Source: Tessaracoccus flavus
Lineage (GTDB): Bacteria; Actinomycetota; Actinomycetes; Propionibacteriales; Propionibacteriaceae
Length of the DNA stretch: 64,000 nucleotides
Direction of reading: 5' to 3'
Assembly: GCF_001997295.1 (NCBI RefSeq)
Contig: NZ_CP019605.1
Coordinates: 2,294,001-2,358,000, forward strand
Made by a program: the position numbers and the translations under genes. The notes under the pieces were generated by a model, which saw only the letters and a program-made list of their open reading frames with translations, did no database searches and was not told the DNA's origin. Positions 43,629 to 52,264 of this stretch are shown piece after piece. Within the stretch, counting starts at the first letter, position 1. Each line of letters begins with the position of its first letter.

Positions 43629-44480
43629 TCAGGTGAGCTGTTCGGCGATCGACGCGAACCCCGCCACGTCCAGCATCTCGCCCCTCAGCGTCGGATCCAC
43701 ACCGGCTGCGGTGATGGCCTCTGCGGCCGCCGCGGCCGAGCCGAACAGTCCGCCCAGCGCCGCACGCAGCATCTTGCGCCGCTGCGAGAACGCCGCGTCG
43801 ATCACCGCGAACGTGGCCTCCCGGGACGCGCTCGTGGCCGGAGGGTCGCGCCGGTCAATGCGGACCAGCCCGGAGTCGACGTTGGGCACCGGCCAGAACA
43901 CCTTGGGCGGCACCGTCCCCACCCGCGCTGTCTGGGCGTACCAGGCGGTCTTCGCGCTCGGCACACCGTAGACCTTGCTGCCGGGAGGGGCGACGAGACG
44001 GTCGGCCACCTCCAACTGCACCATGACCAGGCCTGTCTGCCATCCGGGGTAGAGCTCCAGCATGCGCAGCAGCACTGGCACTGACACGTTGTACGGCAGG
44101 TTCGCCACCAGCGCCGTCGGGGCGCCGCCCGGCAACTCCTCGACGCGCAGCGCGTCGGCGGCGACGACGCGGAGCCGACCAGCAGCCTCCTCGCCCATCC
44201 GATCCTGCACCGTCCGCTCAAGCCGCTCGGCCAGCCGCTCCTCGATCTCGACGGCGACCACCTCGGCCCCGGTCTCCAGCAGTCCCAGTGTCAGCGAGCC
44301 CAGCCCGGGCCCGATCTCCAGCACCACGTCCGACGCCCCGACCCCCGACAGGGCGACGATGCGCCGCACAGTGTTGGGGTCGACGACGAAGTTCTGGCCC
44401 CGCTGCTTCGTCGGCTTGAGGTCCAGTTCGGCGGCGATGCGCCGAACCGAGTTCGGATCGAGCAGCCCCAGCTCAGGCAT
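43629..44480 (-). CDS. rsmA: 16S rRNA dimethyladenosine transferase
   Basis: A 283-residue KsgA-family enzyme that dimethylates two adenines near the 3' end of 16S rRNA during small-subunit assembly. Motifs: [17 protein letters not shown], the SAM loop [13 protein letters not shown] (about 55-67), [14 protein letters not shown], and the catalytic [14 protein letters not shown] (NLPY, about 127-140). It overlaps the tatD stop by eight bases. Confidence 0.96.
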   Translation of the reverse strand: MPELGLLDPNSVRRIAAELDLKPTKQRGQNFVVDPNTVRRIVALSGVGASDVVLEIGPGLGSLTLGLLETGAEVVAVEIEERLAERLERTVQDRMGEEAAGRLRVVAADALRVEELPGGAPTALVANLPYNVSVPVLLRMLELYPGWQTGLVMVQLEVADRLVAPPGSKVYGVPSAKTAWYAQTARVGTVPPKVFWPVPNVDSGLVRIDRRDPPATSASREATFAVIDAAFSQRRKMLRAALGGLFGSAAAAAEAITAAGVDPTLRGEMLDVAGFASIAEQLT

Positions 44481-45333
44481 CGGAGCCCCACTCCCCGTAG
44501 GCGGCCAGCGTGTTGGTCACGAGCTGGTCGCAGAACTCCGCGAGATCGACGTCGAGGAGGTCCGCGAGGAACCGGACCGTGTGCGGCAGGAGGTAGGGCG
44601 CGTTGGGGCGCCCCCGCTCCGGCTTGGGCGTCAGATACGGCGCATCGGTCTCCACCATGATTCGGTCCATGGGGGTGGCCAGCGCAGCTTCGCGCAGGTT
44701 GTCGGCCGAGCCGAACGTCACCACACCGGGGAAGGACAGGTAGGCGCCACGCTGCAGGCACTGCGCCGCGAAGTCGGCGTCCCCCGAGAAGCAGTGCATG
44801 ACGAAACCGTCGGGCGCGCCCTCGGAGTCGAGCACGCGGAGGATGTCGTCGTGGGCATCCCGGTCGTGGATCATGAGCGTCTTGCCGTGGTCCTTCGCCC
44901 ACCCGATGTGCCGCCGAAACGCCTTCTCCTGCGCCGCCCTCGCCTCGGGTTCGCGGGTCCGGTAGTAGTCGAGTCCGGTCTCCCCCACCGAGACGACGCG
45001 GGGATGCGACACGAGCTCCTCGATGGCCGCAAGCTCCGAGTTCAGGCGGCCCTCCCCACCCTTGAGGTAGGCGCGCGCCGCGTCGTTGGGGTGGAGCGCG
45101 ACGGCCACCGCCACCGACGGATGCGCGCTGGCGATCTCGACGGCCGCGCGTGCCGAGGCGACGTCGCAGCCCACCTCGATGATCCTCGTCACCCCGACCG
45201 AGGCAGCGAGTTCGATGGAGGCGCCGACGTCGAGACCCGAGTACTCGAGGGTCGACGTGAGGTGGGTGTGGTTGTCGATGACCGGTCGGGGCAACGGATC
45301 GGGCAGCCGGGGCAGGCCGTCGGGCAGATTCAC
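44473..45333 (-). CDS. TatD-family metal-dependent hydrolase
   Basis: A 286-residue TIM-barrel hydrolase (DNase/RNA-end exonuclease activities are reported for the family). Metal ligands appear as [30 protein letters not shown] and [10 protein letters not shown]. It starts at GTG 45333, overlapping the rsmI stop, and ends over the rsmA start. The placement before rsmA is standard. Confidence 0.95.
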   Translation of the reverse strand: MNLPDGLPRLPDPLPRPVIDNHTHLTSTLEYSGLDVGASIELAASVGVTRIIEVGCDVASARAAVEIASAHPSVAVAVALHPNDAARAYLKGGEGRLNSELAAIEELVSHPRVVSVGETGLDYYRTREPEARAAQEKAFRRHIGWAKDHGKTLMIHDRDAHDDILRVLDSEGAPDGFVMHCFSGDADFAAQCLQRGAYLSFPGVVTFGSADNLREAALATPMDRIMVETDAPYLTPKPERGRPNAPYLLPHTVRFLADLLDVDLAEFCDQLVTNTLAAYGEWGSDA

Positions 45334-46169
45334 TTCTTCTCCTTGTCCGCCAGTGCCGCAGCGTACAGCTGCTTGCGGTTGGCGCCCGTCACCGCGGCCA
45401 CGTCCGCCACCGCCGCGGAGAGCTTCGCGCCCCCCGCGATGGCGTCGCGCACCAGCGCCAGCGCCTCGTCCGGGCTCGTCGACGACGGCGGCGCACCCTC
45501 GACGACCACCGTCACCTCCCCGCGCACACCATCAGCGGCCCACGCGGCGAGGTCGGCCAGCCCGTCGCGGACCACCTCCTCGTACGGCTTGGTCAGTTCG
45601 CGGCAGACGGCCCCGCGGCGGTCGGCTCCGAGCTCCGCGGCGGCGTCGGTGAGGAAGTCGGCCAGCCGGTGCGGGGCCTCGAAGAACACCATGGTCCGCT
45701 CCTCCCTGGCGAGGGCGGCCAGGCGGCGTCGGCGCTCTCCCGACTTCCGGGGCAGGAACCCCTCGAAACAGAACCGGTCGACCGGGAGCCCCGAGACGGC
45801 CAGCGCGGTGAGGACCGCCGACGGGCCCGGCACGGCGGTCACGCGGAGCCCCGCCTCGACGCAGGCGACGACGAGGCGGTAGCCGGGGTCGCTGACCGAC
45901 GGCATGCCGGCGTCGGTCACGAGCACGACGCGCTGGCCCTCGTCGATCGCCCGCACCAGCTCGGGAGTGCGGGAGGCCTCGTTGCCCTCGAAATAGCTGA
46001 CGACCTTCGCCGTCGTCTCCACGCCGAGCCGGCGGGTGAGCGTCAGGAACTTCCTCGTGTCCTCGGCAGCGATGACGTCGGCGGAGCTGAGGGTCTCTCG
46101 GAGCGTGGTGCTCGCGTCCGTGGACGACCCGATGGGGGTGCCAGCGAGGATCAGGGCTCCGCAGTGCAT
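45330..46169 (-). CDS. rsmI: 16S rRNA 2'-O-ribose C1402 methyltransferase
   Basis: A 279-residue member of the tetrapyrrole-methylase fold that methylates the ribose of C1402 in 16S rRNA. It begins LILAGTPIGSSTDAS and has the conserved AEDTRKFLTLTRRLG, VLVTDAGMPSVSDPG and VTAVPGPSAVLTALAVSGLP. The beginning MHCGALILAG is normal length. It is divergent from the mannosyltransferase gene by 72 bp, as in mycobacteria. Confidence 0.96.
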   Translation of the reverse strand: MHCGALILAGTPIGSSTDASTTLRETLSSADVIAAEDTRKFLTLTRRLGVETTAKVVSYFEGNEASRTPELVRAIDEGQRVVLVTDAGMPSVSDPGYRLVVACVEAGLRVTAVPGPSAVLTALAVSGLPVDRFCFEGFLPRKSGERRRRLAALAREERTMVFFEAPHRLADFLTDAAAELGADRRGAVCRELTKPYEEVVRDGLADLAAWAADGVRGEVTVVVEGAPPSSTSPDEALALVRDAIAGGAKLSAAVADVAAVTGANRKQLYAAALADKEKK

Positions 46170-46241
46170 GCGGTCAGCCTAGTGCGCGCCGGCGAGCCGC
46201 ACCGCGAGGCGTGAGCGACACTGCCGTCTAGACTGCCCCTT

Positions 46242-47798
46242 GTGCTGACGACCCTCCACGCGCTCGACGACGGCCGCCTCCGTGACCGCACGGTCGGGTG
46301 GGTGGTGACGATCGCGATAACCCTCATGGCGTTCGCGCTGCGGGTGTGGAACGTCGGGTATCCGGCCAAGATCCTCTTCGACGAGACGTACTACGCCAAG
46401 GAGGCGTGGGGCATCCTCCACTCCGGCTACGAGCGGAAATGGGGCGAGGACGCCAATGCGCAGATCGCGGAGGGCGACCTGTCGGGCTTCCTGGACGCGC
46501 CCTCCTATGTGGTCCATCCCCCGCTGGGGAAGATGCTCATCGCGCTCGGCGAGTGGGGCTTCGGGATGACCCCGTTCGGGTGGCGCATCTCCGCCGTGGT
46601 CTTCGGCACCCTCCTGGTCTTCTTTACGATCCGGTTGGCTCGTCGGCTGTCGCGGTCCACGCTCGTCGGCGCGATGGCCGGCCTGATCCTCACCTTCGAC
46701 GGGTTGGCGTTCGTGATGAGCCGGCTCGCGCTGCTCGACGTCTTCCAGGCGACCTTCGCCGTCGCGGCTGTCTCGGCGCTGGTCGCCGATCGGGACTGGT
46801 TCAGGCACAAGCTCGCCGACCATCTCCGCTCGATCGGCGAGCCGGACCTCGGTGGACGCTTCGGCCCGCTGCTCCTGTGGCGGCCGTGGAGGGTACTTGC
46901 CGGGGTACTGTTCGGTGCGTCCTGCGCAGTGAAGTGGAACTCGATCTTCATGGTCGCCGCGTTTGGCATCCTCGTCGTCTTCTGGGACCTGGGGGCTCGG
47001 CGCCTCGCCGGGGCCGGGCGGAAGCAGTGGTGGTCGCTCGCCATCGACGCCCCCGCCGCCTTCGTGCAACTGGTGGTGGTCGCCGTCCCCGTCTACATCG
47101 CCTCATGGTTCCGCTGGTTGACCACCGACGGCGGCTACTACCGCCAGTGGGGCGTCGAGAATCCAGACGATCCCGTCGTGCAACGGGTCGGCGCCGCGCT
47201 GGGGGCGCTCTGGCACTACCACCACGAGGCGTACAACTTCCACACCGGCGAGAAGATGATGCAGGAGGCCACCCACCCCTACGAGGCGCACCCCGCCGGG
47301 TGGCTCTTCATGATCCGGCCGATCGGCATCGAGGCGGTCAACGGCATCGAGCCCGGCACGGACGGCTGCGACGCCGTCGGCACCACATGTCTGCGGATCA
47401 TCTCGGCCATGGGCACTCCGTTGCTGTGGTGGTTCGCGGCGGCGGCCATCGCTGCGGCTGTGGTGTGGTGGATCCTGGGCCGGGACTGGCGGTTCGGTGT
47501 GCCCCTGCTCGGCATCGCCTCGACGTATCTGCCCTGGTTCCGCTACGCGGACCGTCCGCTGTTCTTCTTCTACGCGATCATGATCATCCCGTTCAGCGCC
47601 ACGGTGCTGGCCATGGCGCTGGGCAAAATCTTGGGGCCCGTCGGACATCCGCGCAGACGGCTCCGAGCAATGGCGGTGGGCATCGTCCTGGCCCTCATCA
47701 TCCTCAACTTCGCGTTCATCTACCCGATCCTGACCGCCGACCTCCTCACCAAGCCCGCCTGGATGCTGCGCATGTGGCTGGGCAACGCCTGGATTTAG
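46242..47798 (+). CDS. Dolichyl-phosphate-mannose-protein mannosyltransferase-like
   Basis: A 518-residue GT39 membrane enzyme that transfers mannose from polyprenyl-phosphomannose to Ser/Thr of secreted proteins. The catalytic acidic loop is seen in KILFDETYYAKEAW (about 46-60), followed by VHPPLGKMLIALGEWGFG. About ten membrane helices follow, and the periplasmic loop has EATHPYEAHPAGWLFMIRP. Length and neighbourhood (divergent rsmI) match mycobacterial Pmt (Rv1002c). The start shown is the GTG codon at 46242. Confidence 0.94.
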   Translation: MLTTLHALDDGRLRDRTVGWVVTIAITLMAFALRVWNVGYPAKILFDETYYAKEAWGILHSGYERKWGEDANAQIAEGDLSGFLDAPSYVVHPPLGKMLIALGEWGFGMTPFGWRISAVVFGTLLVFFTIRLARRLSRSTLVGAMAGLILTFDGLAFVMSRLALLDVFQATFAVAAVSALVADRDWFRHKLADHLRSIGEPDLGGRFGPLLLWRPWRVLAGVLFGASCAVKWNSIFMVAAFGILVVFWDLGARRLAGAGRKQWWSLAIDAPAAFVQLVVVAVPVYIASWFRWLTTDGGYYRQWGVENPDDPVVQRVGAALGALWHYHHEAYNFHTGEKMMQEATHPYEAHPAGWLFMIRPIGIEAVNGIEPGTDGCDAVGTTCLRIISAMGTPLLWWFAAAAIAAAVVWWILGRDWRFGVPLLGIASTYLPWFRYADRPLFFFYAIMIIPFSATVLAMALGKILGPVGHPRRRLRAMAVGIVLALIILNFAFIYPILTADLLTKPAWMLRMWLGNAWI

Positions 47799-47818
47799 GC
47801 CCGCTCCCTCTTCGCGGG

Positions 47819-47929
47819 CTGGGCAGCGGGGAGTTGAGCAAATGAGATGGGTCGCGCTAAGCAAACACTGTTATCCCGGCGTGTCGCGACGTTGACCCTT
47901 CTCACTTGCTCAACTCCTCCCGCTCCCAG
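47819..47929. repeat. Imperfect 30-bp inverted repeat, MITE-like
   Basis: CTGGG...GGAGTTGAGCAAATGAGA (47819-47847) is mirrored by TCTCACTTGCTCAACTCC...CCCAG (47900-47929); the inner 18 bases differ once. About 52 bp lie between. A small hairpin GCCCGC/GCGGGC (47799-47819) abuts it and may end the pmt transcript. The gap 47799-48041 has no gene. Confidence 0.6.
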
Positions 47930-48041
47930 CAACCCGGTCCGACCAGTCGGACTGCGCGTTTTCGCCCTAGCTGTGGGCTCCCCGAGTGATCCGCGCGAGG
48001 ATGGCAGGCGAACCTGTCACTTCGATGCAGGTTGGTCAAGG

Positions 48042-48773
48042 ATGTCCAGAATTACGAAATCGTTGGTCGCTGGCCTGTCGGCCGCGCTGATCGCGTCGAC
48101 GGCGGTGGTGACCGGCCTGATGGCGCCGCAGGCCGCCGCCGCGCCGCAGACCGAACAAGACGCGCTCGTGCTGCGCTACACCGCGCCGGCACCGCTCAAC
48201 CGCTGGCAGGAGCAGGCCCTCCCCATTGGCAACGGGGCGCTGGGCGCGTCCATCTTCGGCCAGGTCACCAACGACGAGGTGTTCCTCAACGAGAAGACGC
48301 TGTGGACCGGCGGCCCGGGCGTCGACGGCTACCGGTACGGTAACTACCCCGAGAGCGAGATCGAACAGCGCAGGGCCAACCTCGAGCAGGTGCGCGACAC
48401 GATCAACGAGAACGGCTCGATGACGGCCGGTGCGGTCGCCAACCTGCTGGGACAGCCGAAGCTCGGCTACGGCTCCTACCAGTCGTTCGGCCGCCTTCAG
48501 TTCGCGTTCGACAACGGCGCTGGCACCGCGACCGGGTACGAGCGCTCGCTCGACATCGACAACTCGATCGCCAAGGTGACCTACACCGTCGGGCAGACCA
48601 CGTTCACCCGCGAGTACTTCGCCTCCTACCCGGACAACGTCATCGTGAGCGGAGCATTGCGGCCAATGCCGGGGTCGGCTCGGGGTGCGGCTGGGGGCCA
48701 GATCAGGACCCCCCCGATGTGGGTGGTCGGCCGTCTGCGTAGCCTCAGGGTGGCAGCCCAGGAGGCGAAGTGA
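48042..48773 (+). pseudogene. GH95 alpha-L-fucosidase-like, N-terminal part only
   Basis: From ATG 48042: a signal peptide (about 1-33, ending PQAAAAP), then the GH95 N-terminal domain: NRWQEQALPIGNGALGASIF, NDEVFLNEKTLWTGGPG, LGYGSYQSFGRLQFAFD and FTREYFASYPDNVIV. Similarity ends at about 48650, after 200 residues; GH95 enzymes run to 700 or more, so the catalytic barrel is lost. The frame continues for 41 unrelated residues to a stop overlapping the next gene's GTG. The likely remainder of the gene, a discoidin/Ig-like tail, appears 3.7 kb downstream. Confidence 0.85.
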
Positions 48774-51160
48774 CCAGGTCATCTCAATTGAGCACTCTCA
48801 CACGCAACGCAATGCGTCGCAGTCGGACGACGGCGGTGATCCTGGTCGCTTTCGTGGCTCTCTCGGCCATGCTCGCCAGCGCCGCCGGCACGCTGATGAT
48901 CACCGCCAATGGCGCCACCGCCTCATTGATGCGACAGGCCCGCACCCCACACCTGCTCCAGATGCATGCCGGTCAGGTCGACCATGATCGACTTCGCGAC
49001 TTCGCCGAGAACAACCCGCATGTCGAGCAGTGGATCGCTGCTCCGATGCTGAACGTGGACGGGGCAGCGATCCGGGTCACCGGCGACGACGGCACCGACA
49101 CGAACCTCGCCGCCGGACTGCAGGACAACAGCTTCGTCACCCAGAACACGAAGTTTGACTTCCTGCTCGACACCGACGGGCAGGTCATCGATCCGGAGCC
49201 GGGCACCGTCTGGCTGCCGCTGTTCTACCAGCAGTCACTTGACCTCGGCGTCAACCAGACGGTCACCGTCTCGGGCCCCGGGGAGCCGATCACGCTGCGG
49301 GTGGCCGGCTTCCTGCGCGACTCCCAGATGAACGCCAGCTATGCCTCGTCCAAGCGACTGCTGGTTTCCCAGCCCGACTTCGATGCCCTGGCGCTGGCCC
49401 TCGGTGAGGCGGGCTCCATCGAGTACCTGATTGAGTTCCGCCTCGACAACCCTGCCGATGTCTCCAGCTTCGACACCCAGTACCGGGAGGCCGGCCTGGA
49501 GGCGAACGGTCCGACCATTACCTGGACGCTGTTCGCGCTGATCAACTCGTTGTCCTCGGGGATCACCGCCGCGGTCGTGGCCACGGTGACGCTGCTGCTG
49601 GTGGCGATCGCCTTCCTGTGCGTCCGCTTCACCCTGATGACCACCATCGAGCAGGACTATCGCGAGATCGGCGTGCTCAAGGCCCTCGGGGTGCGCCACC
49701 GCGACCTGTCGCGGATGTACTCACGGCGCTACCTGGTGATGGCGGCGGCCGGCGCCGGCATCGGGTTCCTTGCCTCGTTGGGGCTCAGCCGGGTGCTGCT
49801 GCGAGACATCGAGTTGTACATGGGCCCAGCCGGCCGGACGGTCCAGTCCCTGCTGACCAGTCTGGTGCTCAGCGCGGTCATCGTGCTCGTCATCGCCCTG
49901 GCCGTGCGACGCACCTTGCGCCGTTTGGCCAAGGTCTCGCCAGTGCAGGCGATCCGTACCGGATCGGCGAGCCAGAAGCCTGTGCGCCGGGCGCCACGCT
50001 GGCTCTCGATCGGCGCGGGCCGATTCAACACCAATGACCTGCTCGGGCTCGGCGACGTGCTGCGTCGTCCGGGGTTGTACGTGCTGCCGCTGGTGATCTA
50101 CACCCTGGCCGCCTTCATCCTGGTGGTGCCACAGAACCTGCACACGACGGTCACCCGGCCCGACTTCATCACCTACATGGGCGCCGGGGTCAGCGACATG
50201 CGCATCGACGTCCCGCAGTCGGCCGGCCTCGATCGGGTGCGCGAGGTCGACCAGCAACTGGCCATTGACCCACAGGTGAGCAGACACACGCTCCTCACCA
50301 CCGCCTCGTACACCTCCACCGGCGCCGATGGTGGCCGGGTCACCGTCAAGGTCGAGTCGGGTGACCTGGCCGCATTCCCGGTCACCTACCTGTCCGGACG
50401 AGCACCCGAAAGCGATGCCGACCTGGGCCTGTCGGCACTCCAAGCCGCGGCGCTGGGCGCGAGCCTTGGCAGCCAGGTCACCCTGACCCCGGTGCGAGCA
50501 GCCAACGGGGCTCCCCAGCAAGTGGTGCTGACGGTGACCGGCATCTACCAGGACCTCACCAACGGCGGCCAGACCGCCAAGATGCTGCGCGCCCACACCA
50601 GCGCCGACGTGATGTGGAACATCCTGTTCGCCGACTTCATCGAGGGCACCGACCAGACTGCGACCATCGCCGCCTACACCCAAGCCCATCCCGACGTGAA
50701 GGTCAGTTCGGTCAGCGTCTACGTCAACGCCACCCTGGGCGGCACCATCTCGGCGCTGCAGGGGGTGGCAGCGGTCTCCTTCGTCGTCGGCGTGCTGGTG
50801 GCGGTGCTGATCACCGCCCTGTTCATGCGGATGCTGATGGTGCGCGACGGGTTCTCCATCGCGGCCATGAAGGCCCTCGGCTTTCGCAACAGCGACGTGC
50901 ATCGCCAGTACGTGGTGCGATCACTGGCCGTCCTGGTGGTCGGCATCGTCCTGGGCGTGGTCCTGGCCAACACCTTGGGTGGGACGCTGGCGGGCCTGAT
51001 GCTGTCCAGCATCGGCCTGTCGCAACTGCACCTGGTCGCCAACCCGTGGTTGGCCTACCTCGCCTCACCGCTGGCGCTGGTGGCTGCCGTGGTCATCGCG
51101 ACCCTGGTCAGCACCCGGCCCAGTGACAAGTACTCCATCTCGCAGACGATCAAGGAATGA
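48770..51160 (+). CDS. FtsX-like ABC transporter permease
   Basis: A 796-residue permease with two copies of the FtsX/MacB core. An N-terminal helix (about 20-40) precedes an extracytoplasmic domain; then three helices near 255-385 with DYREIGVLKALGVRHRDLSR. A second outer domain follows, and then a second set near 660-790 with FSIAAMKALGFRNSDVHRQY. The GTG at 48770 follows AGGAGG at a good distance. It overlaps the ATPase gene by four bases. Such pairs export peptides or lipoproteins or sense antibiotics. It lies within the disrupted GH95 gene. Confidence 0.9.
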   Translation: MTRSSQLSTLTRNAMRRSRTTAVILVAFVALSAMLASAAGTLMITANGATASLMRQARTPHLLQMHAGQVDHDRLRDFAENNPHVEQWIAAPMLNVDGAAIRVTGDDGTDTNLAAGLQDNSFVTQNTKFDFLLDTDGQVIDPEPGTVWLPLFYQQSLDLGVNQTVTVSGPGEPITLRVAGFLRDSQMNASYASSKRLLVSQPDFDALALALGEAGSIEYLIEFRLDNPADVSSFDTQYREAGLEANGPTITWTLFALINSLSSGITAAVVATVTLLLVAIAFLCVRFTLMTTIEQDYREIGVLKALGVRHRDLSRMYSRRYLVMAAAGAGIGFLASLGLSRVLLRDIELYMGPAGRTVQSLLTSLVLSAVIVLVIALAVRRTLRRLAKVSPVQAIRTGSASQKPVRRAPRWLSIGAGRFNTNDLLGLGDVLRRPGLYVLPLVIYTLAAFILVVPQNLHTTVTRPDFITYMGAGVSDMRIDVPQSAGLDRVREVDQQLAIDPQVSRHTLLTTASYTSTGADGGRVTVKVESGDLAAFPVTYLSGRAPESDADLGLSALQAAALGASLGSQVTLTPVRAANGAPQQVVLTVTGIYQDLTNGGQTAKMLRAHTSADVMWNILFADFIEGTDQTATIAAYTQAHPDVKVSSVSVYVNATLGGTISALQGVAAVSFVVGVLVAVLITALFMRMLMVRDGFSIAAMKALGFRNSDVHRQYVVRSLAVLVVGIVLGVVLANTLGGTLAGLMLSSIGLSQLHLVANPWLAYLASPLALVAAVVIATLVSTRPSDKYSISQTIKE

Positions 51161-51927
51161 GAACGCCCATGTCCACCCCCACCGCACTGCTGTCCGCGAC
51201 CGGAGTCCGCAAGAGCTTCCCCATCGACGGCTCGAACATCGAGGTGCTGCACGGCGTCGACCTGCACATCACCGAAGGCGAATTCGTGGCTGTGATGGGC
51301 CCCTCGGGCTCAGGCAAGTCGACCCTGCTGTACGCCGTGTCGGGCATGGACCCGGTTGATGCCGGGGACGTCCACCTGGCCGGCACCGAGTTGACCACCC
51401 TGGACGGCGACGGACTGGCTGATGCCAGACGCGAATTGATGGGCTTCGTCTTCCAACAGCCGACCCTGCTCAAGGACCTGCCCCTGCTGGACAACATCGT
51501 TCTGACCAGTGCACTGGACAAGGTGGGCACCCCGGCCGAACGCCGGGCGCGGGCTGAGGAGTTGATGACCCGGGCCGGCATCTGGGAACTGCGCGACCGG
51601 ATGACCTCTCAGGTCTCGGGTGGCCAGTTGCAGCGCGCGGGCATCTGCCGGGCACTGATGCGTCGGCCACGCATCATCTTCGGTGACGAGCCGACCGGCG
51701 CACTGAACAGCACCGCGGCCGGTGAGATCATGGACCTGCTCAGTGACCTGAACGCCGAGGGAACCACCCTGCTGGTCGTCACCCACGACGTGCGGGTTGC
51801 CGCGCGCGCCCATCGGGTGGTGTTCATGGTCGACGGCCAGGTCACCGATGAACTGTTGCTCGATGCTGACGATGAGGAAACCCGCGTCGACCTGGTGACC
51901 AGGCGCGTGCGCGAACTCAGGATCTGA
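51157..51927 (+). CDS. ABC transporter ATP-binding protein (LolD/MacB-type)
   Basis: A 256-residue ATPase partner of the preceding permease. Walker A GPSGSGKSTLLY (about 48-59), signature SQVSGGQLQRAGICRAL (about 149-165), Walker B RIIFGDEPTGALNS with the GALNS form typical of MacB/LolD exporters, and switch VVTHDVRVAARAHRVVFM. The ATG at 51157 overlaps the permease stop (ATGA). An alternative ATG at 51169 is equally near the family start. Confidence 0.95.
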   Translation: MRTPMSTPTALLSATGVRKSFPIDGSNIEVLHGVDLHITEGEFVAVMGPSGSGKSTLLYAVSGMDPVDAGDVHLAGTELTTLDGDGLADARRELMGFVFQQPTLLKDLPLLDNIVLTSALDKVGTPAERRARAEELMTRAGIWELRDRMTSQVSGGQLQRAGICRALMRRPRIIFGDEPTGALNSTAAGEIMDLLSDLNAEGTTLLVVTHDVRVAARAHRVVFMVDGQVTDELLLDADDEETRVDLVTRRVRELRI

Positions 51928-51929
51928 GC

Positions 51930-52142
51930 TCACCCCTGCCGGGCCACCATCTCGGTGATCCAGGTCGGGGCGAACGGCGAGGTGCAGTTGGGTGGGGTCG
52001 GGTAGTCCTTGAGCACTTCCAGGCGCTCACCGATCGTCAGGGCGCGTTCACGCAGGGCGGGGTGGTGGATGCCGATCTGGGCCAGCGTCTCGTTCATCGC
52101 CCCACTGCAATGGGGGGAACTGACCACCGAGCGGGTGGTCAA
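51930..52142 (-). pseudogene. C-terminal gene fragment (possibly AlkD-like)
   Basis: On the minus strand the frame ends with IGIHHPALRERALTIGERLE then VLKDYPTPPNCTSPFAPTW and ITEMVARQG, a convincing protein C-terminus; I recall the CTSPFAP-W pattern from DNA alkylation repair proteins, at low certainty. Nothing upstream continues it. On the plus strand an unrelated tail, ending LLDLVEAQMKTAPEGS at 52221, is also orphaned. The stretch 51928-52330 thus looks like joined scraps of two or three genes. Confidence 0.4.
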
Positions 52143-52264
52143 GGATCCCGCTGGGCTCGACCTGACCGGCCTGCTCGACCTGGTCGAAGCCCAGATGAAG
52201 ACCGCCCCCGAGGGCTCGTGACCACCTCACCCAGGCGGGCCAGTGCGCCGGCTCCGGTGATGAC

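Noticed and set aside
48770..51927. Composite transposon carrying the ABC pair.
   Set aside because: No transposase, insertion sequence or target-site duplication could be found at 48650 or 52330.
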